Source: an uncultured Bacteroidales bacterium (GTDB taxonomy: Bacteria > Bacteroidota > Bacteroidia > Bacteroidales > F082). From it: DNA of 64,000 bases. Numbering within the stretch: position 1 is the stretch's first letter; every line of letters begins with the position of its first letter. The stretch covers positions 1 to 64,000 of the forward strand of contig ONKA01000009.1 in NCBI GenBank assembly GCA_900318265.1, given 5' to 3'. The notes beneath the pieces are model-generated. The model had not been told where the DNA came from, did not search any database, and saw nothing but the letters and a program-made list of their open reading frames with translations. Both the position numbers and the translations under genes were made by a program. Below are positions 1-7,587 of the stretch, one piece after another.

Positions 1-152
1 TGCAGCAGCACCCCTTTCCGTGCCATACGGCTCAGAGCTTTCTGCACGGCGTCAGGGTCTCCGTAATGAGCGTATTCTTCCGTCGAAAACACCGAACCCT
101 TGCCGCGTTTCTTTATCGCCGCAAGTATCTTATCATCAATAGATTCTAACAT
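1..152 (-). CDS. DUF6088/AbiEi-type antitoxin, N-terminal part (cut by window edge)
   Basis: Reading the minus strand from an ATG at 152-150 gives 50 codons that run off the left edge. The product begins MLESIDDKILAAIKKRGKGS and continues with a helix pattern ending in ALSRMARKGVLL. A short N-terminal winged-helix segment of this kind is typical of DUF6088 proteins, which belong to the AbiEi family of type IV toxin-antitoxin antitoxins. They bind DNA through this segment and repress their own operon. A TATTTTTG promoter box lies about 47 bp upstream. The cognate AbiEii-type toxin would lie to the left, outside the window, so the pairing is inference. Only the N-terminus is visible, so another winged-helix regulator cannot be excluded. 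Confidence 0.6.
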   Translation of the reverse strand, partial: MLESIDDKILAAIKKRGKGSVFSTEEYAHYGDPDAVQKALSRMARKGVLL

Positions 153-198
153 ATTTTTCAATACATTTTGTCGGTTTTATATCAAATAATTCCGACAG

Positions 199-206
199 CA
201 AAAATA
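199..206 (-). promoter_or_regulatory. -7 promoter box of the AbiEi-like gene
   Basis: The minus strand reads TATTTTTG, matching the Bacteroidetes -7 consensus TAnnTTTG, about 47 bp before the ATG at 152. No clear -33 TTTG at 19-21 bp was found. Confidence 0.5.
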
Positions 207-264
207 CAAATTCCTTCCAAATGCTCACCTTCTTTGTTATTTTTTTTCTCAACCGTATATAAAA

Positions 265-342
265 TTCGCGAGTCCACGAGCGAACAATTTATTTCAGATT
301 TCCCCTCGCGAGCCCCGCGAGCGAATTATTTGCTATAGATTT
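265..342. repeat. Two-unit imperfect tandem repeat
   Basis: Two units of about 38 bp share the pattern YTCGCGAGnCCnCGAGCGAA followed by an AT-rich tail ending in AGATTT. Each GC-rich head is partly self-complementary (TTCGC...GCGAA). The units differ at several positions, so the duplication is not recent. Confidence 0.6.
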
Positions 343-661
343 ACGCCAGATTTACTTCCAAAAACACTCCATTTCTCCACATTAATTCCCGTTAATTGAC
401 CGTTAATTTTCTTAGCTGTAAGCTATCAGCTCGGTAGCACCAAGGCTGACAGCTGACAGCCAAATTCCCCTGCGACTCTCAACTCCCAACTCTCAACTTA
501 CCACTGACTCTAAACTCTACACTATAAACTCTAAACTAATTATCAATTCTCAATTATCAATTCTCAATTCAAAAATTCTTCCGTAAAATCCGTGTCCATC
601 CGTGTTCGAAAAAAAACAAAATTTTCCGTGTTTTTCCGCGCGCGCGTACCAATTAATTACG

Positions 662-669
662 TATATTTG
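662..669 (+). promoter_or_regulatory. -7 promoter box of the T9SS gene at 779
   Basis: TATATTTG fits the Bacteroidetes -7 consensus TAnnTTTG and implies a leader of about 105 nt. A T-rich stretch at 631-635 could act as a weak -33 element. Confidence 0.55.
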
Positions 670-778
670 CGGCCTAAAAATCCAACCCCTCCCACCCAGG
701 GAAACGCCAAAAACGCAAAAACCATAACATCCGAAATTCATAAAAACATAATAATCAAACAATTAAATCCAAAACAAA

Positions 779-3700
779 ATGAAAAAAAGATTTACTAGAA
801 TCTTGGCAGCTTTAGCGCTGCTGGCCTTCATGACACCTAGTATGGTGGCGTGGGGACAAAGTGATTATTCAACTGATTACACTGGTAATGTGACACTTTC
901 TACTACGGGAGGAACCCAAGCCACTACCTGCGTTATCAATATTGGTAATTCACCATATAATGGAATTAAGGCTGGAACTAGTGGTAATGCTGGCGCTGTT
1001 AGAATTACTGTTCCATCGGGCACAAAGTACCTTCATCTGCATATTGCGGGATGGAAAGGTGAAACCACAAAAGTAACACCGTCGGGTTATAATGGTTTAA
1101 GTGTTATATCTTTGACTTCAAATAGTGGTATTTCTGGCAATTCACCTTTTACTTTTTCTGGCGACGCTAATACCTCAGATTATTACAAAGTGATTACATT
1201 TTCAAGTCCATTAACTGATGTTACATATATTACATTCACAGCAACAACAGGAAAACGATTTGTGGTTTGGGGTGTGACTGCAGAGGCAGAAAGCACCACG
1301 ACAATTGACCCTACCATCACATTCATTGACGGTAGCGTAAATGTTGGTAAGACACTCGATTTGGGTACACTCTTTACCAGTAACAGTTCAGGCGCAGTCA
1401 CCTATACTATTACCGAAGGAAATTCTTACGCTAACTTGAATGGTAGTACATTGACTGGTGTTGCTGAGGGAAGTGTTACTGTTTTGGCTTCTCAGGCTGC
1501 AGCAGGTTCCTATAATGCTGGCGAAGCCACAGCTACTATAGCTGTCAATGAAGCTCCTACATTAAGCAGTATTGCCATCACTACTCCTCCGACAAAAACA
1601 ACCTATACAGTGGGTGAGACGTTTGATCCAACAGGTATGGTTGTGACTGCATCATATAGCGATGCCAGTACAGAGGAAGTGACGGCATCTTGTACATGGA
1701 CGCCCAACGGAGCGCTGTCGACGTCTGACACCGAGATTACAGTTAGCTATACAGAGAATGATGTTACAAAGACTGCAACACAGTCAATCACGGTGACCGA
1801 GTATGTTCAGCCGACGCAATTTGATGTTGCCTTAAACAATGTGGCTTTCGGTTGTACAGTGGGTAATCATCAAGAAGAGCAATCTTTCACCACCAATAAC
1901 ACCGTGTTCGTTGCTGGATGTTCCTCTAGTGCTACAACTAAGACATATTATGGCGCTAACCATGTTCGATTCTATGCTGATTCTTATTTGAATATTATGG
2001 CACCCGATGGATATATCATCACAAAAACCGTCTTTACCGCTGATGGAAATTGGAATGGTAATATTAGTGCCAATTCTGGAACTTACACTAATGATACTAA
2101 GACATGGGAAGGTGGCACAGATCAATTAAGCTTTTCTTTTGCCGCACAGAACAGAATATCATCCGTTGCCATTACCTTAGCTGTGCCTGGTGTTGAATAC
2201 GTAATCACCTACGCAACCAACCTTACAAATGGCTCGTTTGCTGAAGGCAATCCAGCCAGTGCAATTGCGGGGGTACCTGTAACGGTGCAAACAACACCAT
2301 CTAATGGTTATTATCTTGCAACTATGACATATAATGATGGAACGAACACTGAAAACGCAATAGTGAGTGGTAATAGTGGAACCTTCACTATGCCGGAACA
2401 TGATGTTACAGTTTCTGCAACATTTAGTGAATTGTCATATACTAATTATCAGCTTGTCAATTCAGTCTCTGAAATTGTTTCAGGCAAACATTACATTATT
2501 GTGGGCGGAAGTGAAGAATATTATGCAATGGGTTCACAGAACACAAATAACAGAGCTGCAGTAGAAATTACTGTTGAAGAAGGAGTAGCATCTGTTTCTA
2601 ACATTGATCCCGTTCGTGAGGTTGTCATAAATGGCCCAGATGCAGAGGGCTTCTATATCATCTATGATGCCGAGGAGCCTGGTTATCTTTATGCACCAGT
2701 TACAAATGATAAAAACTACTTAAAAACTCAGACTTTTAATGACAATAAGGGTCAATGGACAATAAGCATTGATTCAGAACATGGTGCTAATATTGTTGCA
2801 AATGCAACAGGAAGCAATAAGATGCGCTTTAATAGTGGTAGTTCAATTTTCTCCTGCTATGCTTCTGGTCAATCTGACATTTTCCTCTATGTTAAGGAAG
2901 GCGAAACCAACTATACCTTCTACAAGGATATCACCGGCTACGACACCAGCGCTGGCGGCTACTACCTCATCGCTTCGCCCGTCAGCACCACGCCTTTCGA
3001 TGCCCGCATGATTACCGACACTGAGGGTGCTAATGCTACTCCTGAAAATGCCTCCTACGACCTCTACTACTTCGACCAATCAGCGGCAGACGGAAAGGAA
3101 TGGATTAACTATAGACAAGGTGAGTTTGACTTAGTACCTGGCAAGGGTTACCTCTATGCCAATAAGAATGATGTCACCCTCACATTTACCGGCACGGCTT
3201 ATGATGACTACGGCGAAATTTCACTCGACTATGATGGCAACGAAAACATCGACTTCCCTGGTCTCAACCTTATCGGTAACCCCTTCGGCACTGCAGCTTC
3301 GCTGGACTATCCTTTCTATAGATTGAATCCAGATGGTTCTGATGTGAACGCTGAAACAGAAAGTGGTACCGTCAATGCTATGGAAGGTGTGTTTGTCATC
3401 GCTGAAGAAGATCCTGAAACCGGTGATGTCGCGCCTGCACACTTCGATGCTTCTACCACTGCCAAAGGCATGCAGATGAATATTAATGTCAACAGCGGCA
3501 ATAGCATGGTTGACCGCGCTATCGTGCGTTTCGACGGAGGTCGCACATTGACCAAGTTCCAAATCAACCCGAACAACACGAAGATCTACGTCACTGAAGG
3601 CAATAAGGACTATGCCATTGTCCGCAGCGCCGCTGAGGCCGAAATGCCCGTCAGCTTCCGCGCCAGCGAAAACGGCACCTACACCCTCGCCGTCGAGGCC

Positions 3701-4072
3701 GAGAACGTCGAGATGAACTACCTCCACCTCATCGATAACCTCACCGGCATGGATGTCGACCTGCTCCAAACCCCGAGCTACACCTTCGATGCCAAGACCA
3801 GCGACTACGCCAGCCGCTTCCGCCTCGTCTTCAAGGCTAACGGCACCAACGAAAACAACGCCGAGACCTTCGCCTACTTCAACGGCACCAACTGGACCGT
3901 CAGCAACGTCGGCGATGCCACCCTCCAGGTGGTCGACGTCACCGGCCGCACCGTCGCCAACCAAATGATCAACGGCAACGCCGAACTCAACCTCAACCAA
4001 CCCGCCGGCGTCTACGTCATCCGCCTCGTCAACGGCGACAACGTGAAGACCCAAAAGGTGGTGGTGAGATAA
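779..4072 (+). CDS. Secreted Ig-like/InlB-repeat protein with T9SS type A sorting domain
   Basis: The 1097-residue product has a Sec signal peptide (MKKRFTRILAALALLAFMTP, ending near the Gln in VAWGQ). Two Ig-like modules follow at about residues 178-260 (ITFIDGSVNVGKTLDLGTLF) and 262-345 (PPTKTTYTVGETFDPTGMVV). An InlB-type repeat follows at about 478-550. From about 720 there is a module shared with the giant T9SS proteins at 50999 and 57517 (YYLIASPV, LIGNPF, YLHLIDNLTGMDVDLL, SRFRLVF). The C-terminus ends VYVIRLVNGDNVKTQKVVVR, a typical type A sorting signal, so surface delivery by the type IX system is expected. The first ~2.1 kb is AT-rich and the last ~1.1 kb strongly GC-rich, which suggests a mosaic origin. 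The ligand is unknown. Confidence 0.85.
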   Translation: MKKRFTRILAALALLAFMTPSMVAWGQSDYSTDYTGNVTLSTTGGTQATTCVINIGNSPYNGIKAGTSGNAGAVRITVPSGTKYLHLHIAGWKGETTKVTPSGYNGLSVISLTSNSGISGNSPFTFSGDANTSDYYKVITFSSPLTDVTYITFTATTGKRFVVWGVTAEAESTTTIDPTITFIDGSVNVGKTLDLGTLFTSNSSGAVTYTITEGNSYANLNGSTLTGVAEGSVTVLASQAAAGSYNAGEATATIAVNEAPTLSSIAITTPPTKTTYTVGETFDPTGMVVTASYSDASTEEVTASCTWTPNGALSTSDTEITVSYTENDVTKTATQSITVTEYVQPTQFDVALNNVAFGCTVGNHQEEQSFTTNNTVFVAGCSSSATTKTYYGANHVRFYADSYLNIMAPDGYIITKTVFTADGNWNGNISANSGTYTNDTKTWEGGTDQLSFSFAAQNRISSVAITLAVPGVEYVITYATNLTNGSFAEGNPASAIAGVPVTVQTTPSNGYYLATMTYNDGTNTENAIVSGNSGTFTMPEHDVTVSATFSELSYTNYQLVNSVSEIVSGKHYIIVGGSEEYYAMGSQNTNNRAAVEITVEEGVASVSNIDPVREVVINGPDAEGFYIIYDAEEPGYLYAPVTNDKNYLKTQTFNDNKGQWTISIDSEHGANIVANATGSNKMRFNSGSSIFSCYASGQSDIFLYVKEGETNYTFYKDITGYDTSAGGYYLIASPVSTTPFDARMITDTEGANATPENASYDLYYFDQSAADGKEWINYRQGEFDLVPGKGYLYANKNDVTLTFTGTAYDDYGEISLDYDGNENIDFPGLNLIGNPFGTAASLDYPFYRLNPDGSDVNAETESGTVNAMEGVFVIAEEDPETGDVAPAHFDASTTAKGMQMNINVNSGNSMVDRAIVRFDGGRTLTKFQINPNNTKIYVTEGNKDYAIVRSAAEAEMPVSFRASENGTYTLAVEAENVEMNYLHLIDNLTGMDVDLLQTPSYTFDAKTSDYASRFRLVFKANGTNENNAETFAYFNGTNWTVSNVGDATLQVVDVTGRTVANQMINGNAELNLNQPAGVYVIRLVNGDNVKTQKVVVR

Positions 4073-4149
4073 TATTGACCCAGACCACTGACCCAGACCC
4101 TGACTTGATTCAACAGAAGGTCAGGGTCAGGGTCAACGGTCAGGGTTGA
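4073..4149. repeat. GACCCTGACC-type inverted repeat, stop-codon adjacent
   Basis: Starting two or three bases after the TAA at 4070-4072, repeated GACCCAGACC/CTGACCC units are followed by their complement (GGTCAGGGTCAGGGTCAAC). They would form a long hairpin between the T9SS gene and the small gene downstream. The same family recurs at 23793-23873. Confidence 0.75.
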
Positions 4150-4202
4150 CAAACCAAAGATCGAACATAGAATTAGAAAACAAACAAAATAACTATAAAA
4201 CG

Positions 4203-4463
4203 ATGAAGAAACTAGCATTAACAATCGCAATCGTCCTCGGACTGGGTCTCACCACTTTCGCCGATCCTAATCAAGGTGGTCTGTTCAAACGCGGTGGCAT
4301 TCCCGGTGAGTATGAACTCCGTGATGGAGAAGATCCTCTGATGCCCACCCTGCCTAACCACGGCGAGACGGAAAACCAGAATGGTCCCATCGGCACGGGT
4401 ATCGCAGTCCTGGCAGCCCTCGGCGGCGCCTACCTCGTGGCCAAGAAACGCAGAGAGGAATGA
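4203..4463 (+). CDS. Small secreted protein with C-terminal membrane-anchor tail
   Basis: The 86-residue product starts MKKLALTIAIVLGLGLTTFA, a signal peptide. It has a short acidic middle and ends with NQNGPIGTGIAVLAALGGAY followed by LVAKKRREE, that is, a GPxGTG motif, one hydrophobic helix and a basic tail. That tail resembles short protein-sorting tails of Bacteroidota, though I cannot assign it to a named family. A paralogue lies at 63478-63876 with the same N-terminus and the same tail layout, also next to a T9SS gene. I chose the ATG at 4203 over one 57 bp upstream because the signal peptide begins there and matches the paralogue. It lies 130 bp after the T9SS gene and is probably co-transcribed. 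Function unknown. Confidence 0.75.
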   Translation: MKKLALTIAIVLGLGLTTFADPNQGGLFKRGGIPGEYELRDGEDPLMPTLPNHGETENQNGPIGTGIAVLAALGGAYLVAKKRREE

Positions 4464-4470
4464 TTTAGAT

Positions 4471-4675
4471 GGGATACGCTTCGCGTAGAAATCTGTCAAA
4501 AATTGTTTTTGAAGGGATCGGCTAACGCCGAGAAATCTGTCAAAAATTGATTAAAGGATACGCTTCGCGTAGAAATTGGTCAAAAATCGTTTGAAAATCG
4601 GTCAAAAATCATAGCAAAAGATTTTGGAAAGATTTTAGAATAGATTTTTGAAAGATTTCTTGCCGAAGGCAATCC
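4471..4675. mobile_element. MITE-like composite repeat, copy A
   Basis: Three forward copies of the terminal motif start near 4471, 4513 and 4556 (GGGATACGCTTCGCGTAGAA or GGGATCGGCTAACGCCGAGA, then ATCnGTCAAAAAT). An AT-rich core follows and then an inverted copy ending at 4675 (GATTTCTTGCCGAAGGCAAT). The motif contains a small hairpin whose stem varies but stays paired. It begins 7 bp after the stop codon at 4463. It encodes no protein. Confidence 0.7.
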
Positions 4676-4680
4676 AAAAT

Positions 4681-4715
4681 AGAAAAAGGTGTCACCGTAA
4701 GGTGGCGCCTTTTTT
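4681..4715 (+). terminator. Rho-independent terminator
   Basis: An AAAAAGGTGTCACC arm and a GGTGGCGCCTTTTTT arm enclose a GTAA loop and end in a T-tract. This probably closes the 779-4463 transcription unit. Confidence 0.75.
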
Positions 4716-4720
4716 GCTGT

Positions 4721-4789
4721 CGTCGCTTCGCGCCGCGTCCGGTAGGCGTCCCCCTCTTGAGGGGGTGCCCGCAGGGCGGGGGAGTCAAC
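4721..4789. repeat. GC-rich palindromic repeat, left arm flanking the DUF559 gene
   Basis: Begins CGTCGCTTCGCGCCGCGTCC, contains CCCCCTC-TTGA-GGGGG and ends near GTCAAC. An inverted copy at 5321-5380 matches over almost its whole length, with one internal deletion. Together they enclose the DUF559 gene. Confidence 0.8.
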
Positions 4790-4796
4790 ATACAAC

Positions 4797-5249
4797 CTAT
4801 TCCCGTTCCATTCTCTCTTGAATCCCCCTGCACTGTTCCTCAATGAAACAAGCCACCCTATCTGCATCTTTACGCACATCACCATCCAACACCCTCAGGA
4901 TGTCCAAACCCAACACCTGCATCTGTCTGTCTCTTTCCTTGTCCCTTTGCTGGGCCTCGGCAGAAAAATGGGAAGCTCCGTCAATCTCGACCACGAGGTT
5001 CAACTCCTTGCAGTAGAAATCCGCAATGAAGTTTAGAATCGGTTTCTGCCTGTTGAAAGTAAAGCCTAATTGTTTGGCTTTTAGACGTTTCCAAAGCATT
5101 GCCTCGGCTTTTTCTCCGTCTCGACGCATGTTCCTGCTGAATTCTCTAAGCTTTGGATTATACGGAAGATGATATCTGCTAAACAACAATCCGTCAGGAT
5201 TGATGCCATGCTGGTAAAGATAGTCGGGGGTAATGTTCTCGAAATTCAT
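4797..5249 (-). CDS. DUF559 domain protein (VSR/restriction-endonuclease-like fold)
   Basis: The 150-residue product has a DUF559 core at about residues 38-130: EKAEAMLWKRLKAKQLGFTF, then FIADFYCKELNLVVEIDGAS, then RDKERDRQMQVLGLDILRVL. The D...ExD pattern in FIADFYC...VVEIDGASH is the expected nuclease-like acidic cluster, related to very-short-patch-repair endonucleases. The biochemical role of DUF559 proteins is not established. A TATCTTTG promoter box at 5270-5277 sits just upstream. The gene and promoter lie between inverted copies of a GC-rich repeat (4721-4789 and 5321-5380), as if the unit moved as a cassette. The stop codon is 7 bp from the left arm. Confidence 0.8.
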   Translation of the reverse strand: MNFENITPDYLYQHGINPDGLLFSRYHLPYNPKLREFSRNMRRDGEKAEAMLWKRLKAKQLGFTFNRQKPILNFIADFYCKELNLVVEIDGASHFSAEAQQRDKERDRQMQVLGLDILRVLDGDVRKDADRVACFIEEQCRGIQERMERE

Positions 5250-5269
5250 GGCATGGAGGTTAAATCATG

Positions 5270-5277
5270 CAAAGATA
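5270..5277 (-). promoter_or_regulatory. -7 promoter box of the DUF559 gene
   Basis: The minus strand reads TATCTTTG, a full match to TAnnTTTG, about 20 bp before the ATG at 5249. It lies inside the repeat-bounded unit, so the gene carries its own promoter. Confidence 0.6.
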
Positions 5278-5320
5278 CGGTTTTTTGTAAATAAGGATTA
5301 ATTTGCCTGCCGGGGTGCGT

Positions 5321-5380
5321 GTTGAATCCCCCCTGCCCCCCTTAGAAGGGGGACGCCTCCGGACGCGGCGCAAAGCGACG
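5321..5380. repeat. GC-rich palindromic repeat, right (inverted) arm flanking DUF559
   Basis: Read on the minus strand it starts CGTCGCTTTGCGCCGCGTCC, contains CCCCCTT-CTAA-GGGGG and ends ATTCAAC. It is an inverted, slightly shorter copy of 4721-4789. Its outer end abuts the TGA stop codon of gtrA (5382-5384). Confidence 0.8.
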
Positions 5381-5381
5381 T

Positions 5382-5789
5382 TCACGCGAACGTAAACAAC
5401 AAGTTCCCAAAGAAATTCCAAAGCGTTGAAGCCCCAACGGCGAAGACCTTGCTCAGGTAGAAGTTCCACTTCAGCTTGCCGTTGAGCAGCCACACCGTGA
5501 ACGTGTCGATGCCCAAGCCCACCAATGCGATGCCGAAATACTTCACGTATTCCACCCCGATCTGCGGGTTGCTGCTCTCGAAGGTCCAGATGCGGTTGAG
5601 GAGGTAGTTGGTCGTGGCCGCCACCACGAAACCCAGGATGTTGCTCAGGTATTTGTTCCACTTCAGCCACTCCTTGCACACGTAGGTGACGCCAAAGTTG
5701 ACGAACACGCCCGTCAAGCCCACCACCCCGAACTTCAGGAACTTCAGGAAGAACGCACGGTCGAACGCTATTTGCAGCAGGGCTTTCAT
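5382..5789 (-). CDS. gtrA: GtrA family membrane protein
   Basis: The 135-residue product has four predicted membrane helices: FLKFGVVGLTGVFVNFGVTY, NILGFVVAATTNYLLNRIWT, YFGIALVGLGIDTFTVWLL and the FYLSKVFAVGASTLWNFFGN region. The pattern FxKFGxVGxxG...NYxLNRxWTF identifies the GtrA/DPMS family. Members are thought to help translocate polyprenyl-linked sugars for surface-glycan modification. An in-frame TTG lies 24 bp upstream, but it falls inside the TATTTTTG promoter box at 5811-5818, so I take the ATG at 5789. No glycosyltransferase partner lies nearby, so the substrate is unknown. Confidence 0.85.
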   Translation of the reverse strand: MKALLQIAFDRAFFLKFLKFGVVGLTGVFVNFGVTYVCKEWLKWNKYLSNILGFVVAATTNYLLNRIWTFESSNPQIGVEYVKYFGIALVGLGIDTFTVWLLNGKLKWNFYLSKVFAVGASTLWNFFGNLLFTFA

Positions 5790-5810
5790 CGGGTTTTTCT
5801 TTTCTGCTTG

Positions 5811-5818
5811 CAAAAATA
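5811..5818 (-). promoter_or_regulatory. -7 promoter box of gtrA
   Basis: TATTTTTG on the minus strand, 22 bp before the ATG at 5789. Its position argues against translation starting at the upstream TTG. Confidence 0.55.
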
Positions 5819-5828
5819 CAATTTAATG

Positions 5829-6251
5829 GGATACGCTTCGCGTAGAAATCGGTCAAAAATCGTTTATTATGGGATCGGCTGACGCCGAGAAATCTGTCAA
5901 AATCGTTTATTATGGGATCGGCTGACGCCGAGAAATCTGTCAAAAATAAATTGTTCAAAATGGGATACGCTACGCGTAGAAATCTGTAAAAAATAATCGG
6001 CTAACGCCGAGAAATGCTCTGCATTCGGCGAAGCCAAATCCTTCAAAAATCGTTTGAAAATCGGTCAAAAATCGGAGCAAAAGATTTTGTAAAGATTTTA
6101 GAATAGATTTTTGAAAGATTTCTTGCGAAGCAATCCCAAAAAAAGATTTCTTGCCGAAGGCAATCCCAAATAAATTGCCGAAGGCAATCCCCAAAAAAAT
6201 TGCCGAAGGCAATCCCCCATAAAAAGATTTCTTTCCCGATAGGGCAATCCC
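5829..6251. mobile_element. MITE-like composite repeat array, copy B
   Basis: The stretch between gtrA and queA holds no gene. Four or five forward terminal motifs (starting near 5829, 5871, 5914, 5961 and 5998) are followed by the same AT-rich core as copy A (about 6047-6115). Several inverted terminal motifs follow, with stems such as TTGC-GAA-GCAA and TTGCC-GAA-GGCAA. This looks like repeated insertion or internal duplication of one element. The queA promoter begins directly after it. Confidence 0.7.
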
Positions 6252-6264
6252 AAAAGAAAATCCC

Positions 6265-6272
6265 TATATTTG
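6265..6272 (+). promoter_or_regulatory. -7 promoter box of queA
   Basis: TATATTTG fits TAnnTTTG and lies 16 bp before the ATG at 6289, at the edge of the repeat array, implying a very short leader. Confidence 0.55.
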
Positions 6273-6288
6273 CGGAAAAATTCAGAAG

Positions 6289-7500
6289 ATGAGCGCGGTA
6301 AAAGACATCGCTATCGAGGCCTACGACTACCCGCTGCCCGAGGATCGCATCGCCAAGTACCCCTTGCCCGAGCGCGACGCCTCCAAGCTGCTGGTGCTCA
6401 AGGACGACAGGATACAGGAGTCGCAGTTCAAGCACGTCGGCGACTTCCTGCCCGAGGGCGCCCTGCTGGTCTTCAACGAGACCAAGGTCATCCGCGCCCG
6501 CCTGCAGTTCCACAAGGCCACAGGCTCGCGCATCGAGGTGTTTTGCCTTGAGCCCGAGCAGGACTACCAGGTGGCCTTCGCCGCCGCGTCGCCCGTGCGC
6601 TGGAGATGCCTCATCGGCAACGCCAAACGCTGGAAGGAAGGCCCGCTCACCATGGAACTCAACGTAGGCGGACAGCCCGTCACCCTCACGGCGCAACGCA
6701 TCGCGCAAAACGACCAATATGCCGACATCGAGTTCGGCTGGTCGCCCGCTGCCTTGCCCTTCGCCTCGGTGCTCGAGGCGGCGGGCGAGATCCCGTTGCC
6801 GCCTTACCTGCACCGCGACGCCGAGCCTGCCGACCGCGACCGTTACCAGACCGTCTTCGCCCGCTTCGACGGCTCCGTGGCCGCCCCCACGGCGGGGCTC
6901 CACTTCACCCAGCCCCTCATCGCAGCCTTGCGCGAGCGTGGCTTCGGCTTCGACGAGGTGACGCTGCACGTCGGGGCTGGCACCTTCCGCCCCGTGGCCA
7001 CCGACACCATCGGCCAGCATGCCATGCACTCCGAGACCGTCATCGTGCGCCGCTCCCTCATCGCCAACCTCATCGCACACTACGGCAAGCCCATCGTGCC
7101 CGTCGGCACCACCAGCACGCGCACCCTCGAGAGCCTCTATTGGATCGGGGTGATGCTCAAGGAACAAGGCACCGCACTGCGCCCGCTCCACGTGGAGCAA
7201 TGGTTCCCCTACGAGCCTCACGAGCTCCTCACGGCCCCCGAGGCCCTGCAATACGTCATGGACTACCTCGACCTCCACGGCCTGACGCGCCTCGAGGCCA
7301 CCACAGCCCTCATGATCGCACCTTCTTATAAGATGCGCGTCATCACCGGGCTGATCACCAACTTCCACCAGCCCAAGAGCACCCTGCTGCTGTTGGTCTC
7401 CGCCTTGATCGGCGAGCGCTGGCACGAGTGCTACCGCTTTGCCCTCGACCACGGCTTCCGCTTCTTGAGCTATGGCGACAGCTGCCTATTTTTGCCGTGA
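6289..7500 (+). CDS. queA: S-adenosylmethionine:tRNA ribosyltransferase-isomerase
   Basis: The 403-residue protein matches QueA from end to end. It begins with YDYPLPEDRIAKYPLPERDA and carries the family signatures APTAGLHFT, HVGAGTFRPV, GTTSTRTLESLYW and NFHQPKSTLLLLVSALIGER. QueA transfers the ribosyl part of S-adenosylmethionine to preQ1 in the wobble position of tRNA, making epoxyqueuosine in the queuosine pathway, in the cytoplasm. Length is normal for Bacteroidota members. Codon use is strongly GC-rich, unlike the AT-rich repeat array just upstream. It stands alone; the next gene has an 87-bp spacer. Confidence 0.95.
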   Translation: MSAVKDIAIEAYDYPLPEDRIAKYPLPERDASKLLVLKDDRIQESQFKHVGDFLPEGALLVFNETKVIRARLQFHKATGSRIEVFCLEPEQDYQVAFAAASPVRWRCLIGNAKRWKEGPLTMELNVGGQPVTLTAQRIAQNDQYADIEFGWSPAALPFASVLEAAGEIPLPPYLHRDAEPADRDRYQTVFARFDGSVAAPTAGLHFTQPLIAALRERGFGFDEVTLHVGAGTFRPVATDTIGQHAMHSETVIVRRSLIANLIAHYGKPIVPVGTTSTRTLESLYWIGVMLKEQGTALRPLHVEQWFPYEPHELLTAPEALQYVMDYLDLHGLTRLEATTALMIAPSYKMRVITGLITNFHQPKSTLLLLVSALIGERWHECYRFALDHGFRFLSYGDSCLFLP

Positions 7501-7587
7501 CCTTTTTTTCTGGCACGGTTTTTGCTTTTTGAAAACAACGTAACACATTAAATCAAACGTAACACAATCACTTAAAATCTAATCAAC

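Larger units (their letters stand above)
153..778. other. Gene-free repeat region between the antitoxin and the first T9SS gene
   Basis: No open frame here looks like a gene. The region holds an imperfect tandem repeat of about 38 bp (265-301 and 305-342), a degenerate AGCTATCAGCT-type inverted repeat (about 411-463), a CTCAACTCT/CTCTAAACT run (about 478-538), a CAATTATCAATT run (about 538-570) and, near 662, the promoter of the gene at 779. The same simple-repeat families recur elsewhere in the window. Confidence 0.7.

Noticed and set aside
3221..4054. Long open frame opposite the T9SS gene 3' end
   Set aside because: Mirror frame of the GC-rich sorting module; the plus-strand frame has a clear signal peptide and sorting domain.
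5790..5813. TTG start for gtrA
   Set aside because: The TTG falls inside the TATTTTTG promoter box; the ATG at 5789 fits the family start.
6043..7452. Long open frame opposite queA (469 codons)
   Set aside because: It is the shadow of a GC-rich gene: low-complexity, rich in Gly, Ala, Val and Asp, with no domain, whereas queA on the other strand matches its family throughout.
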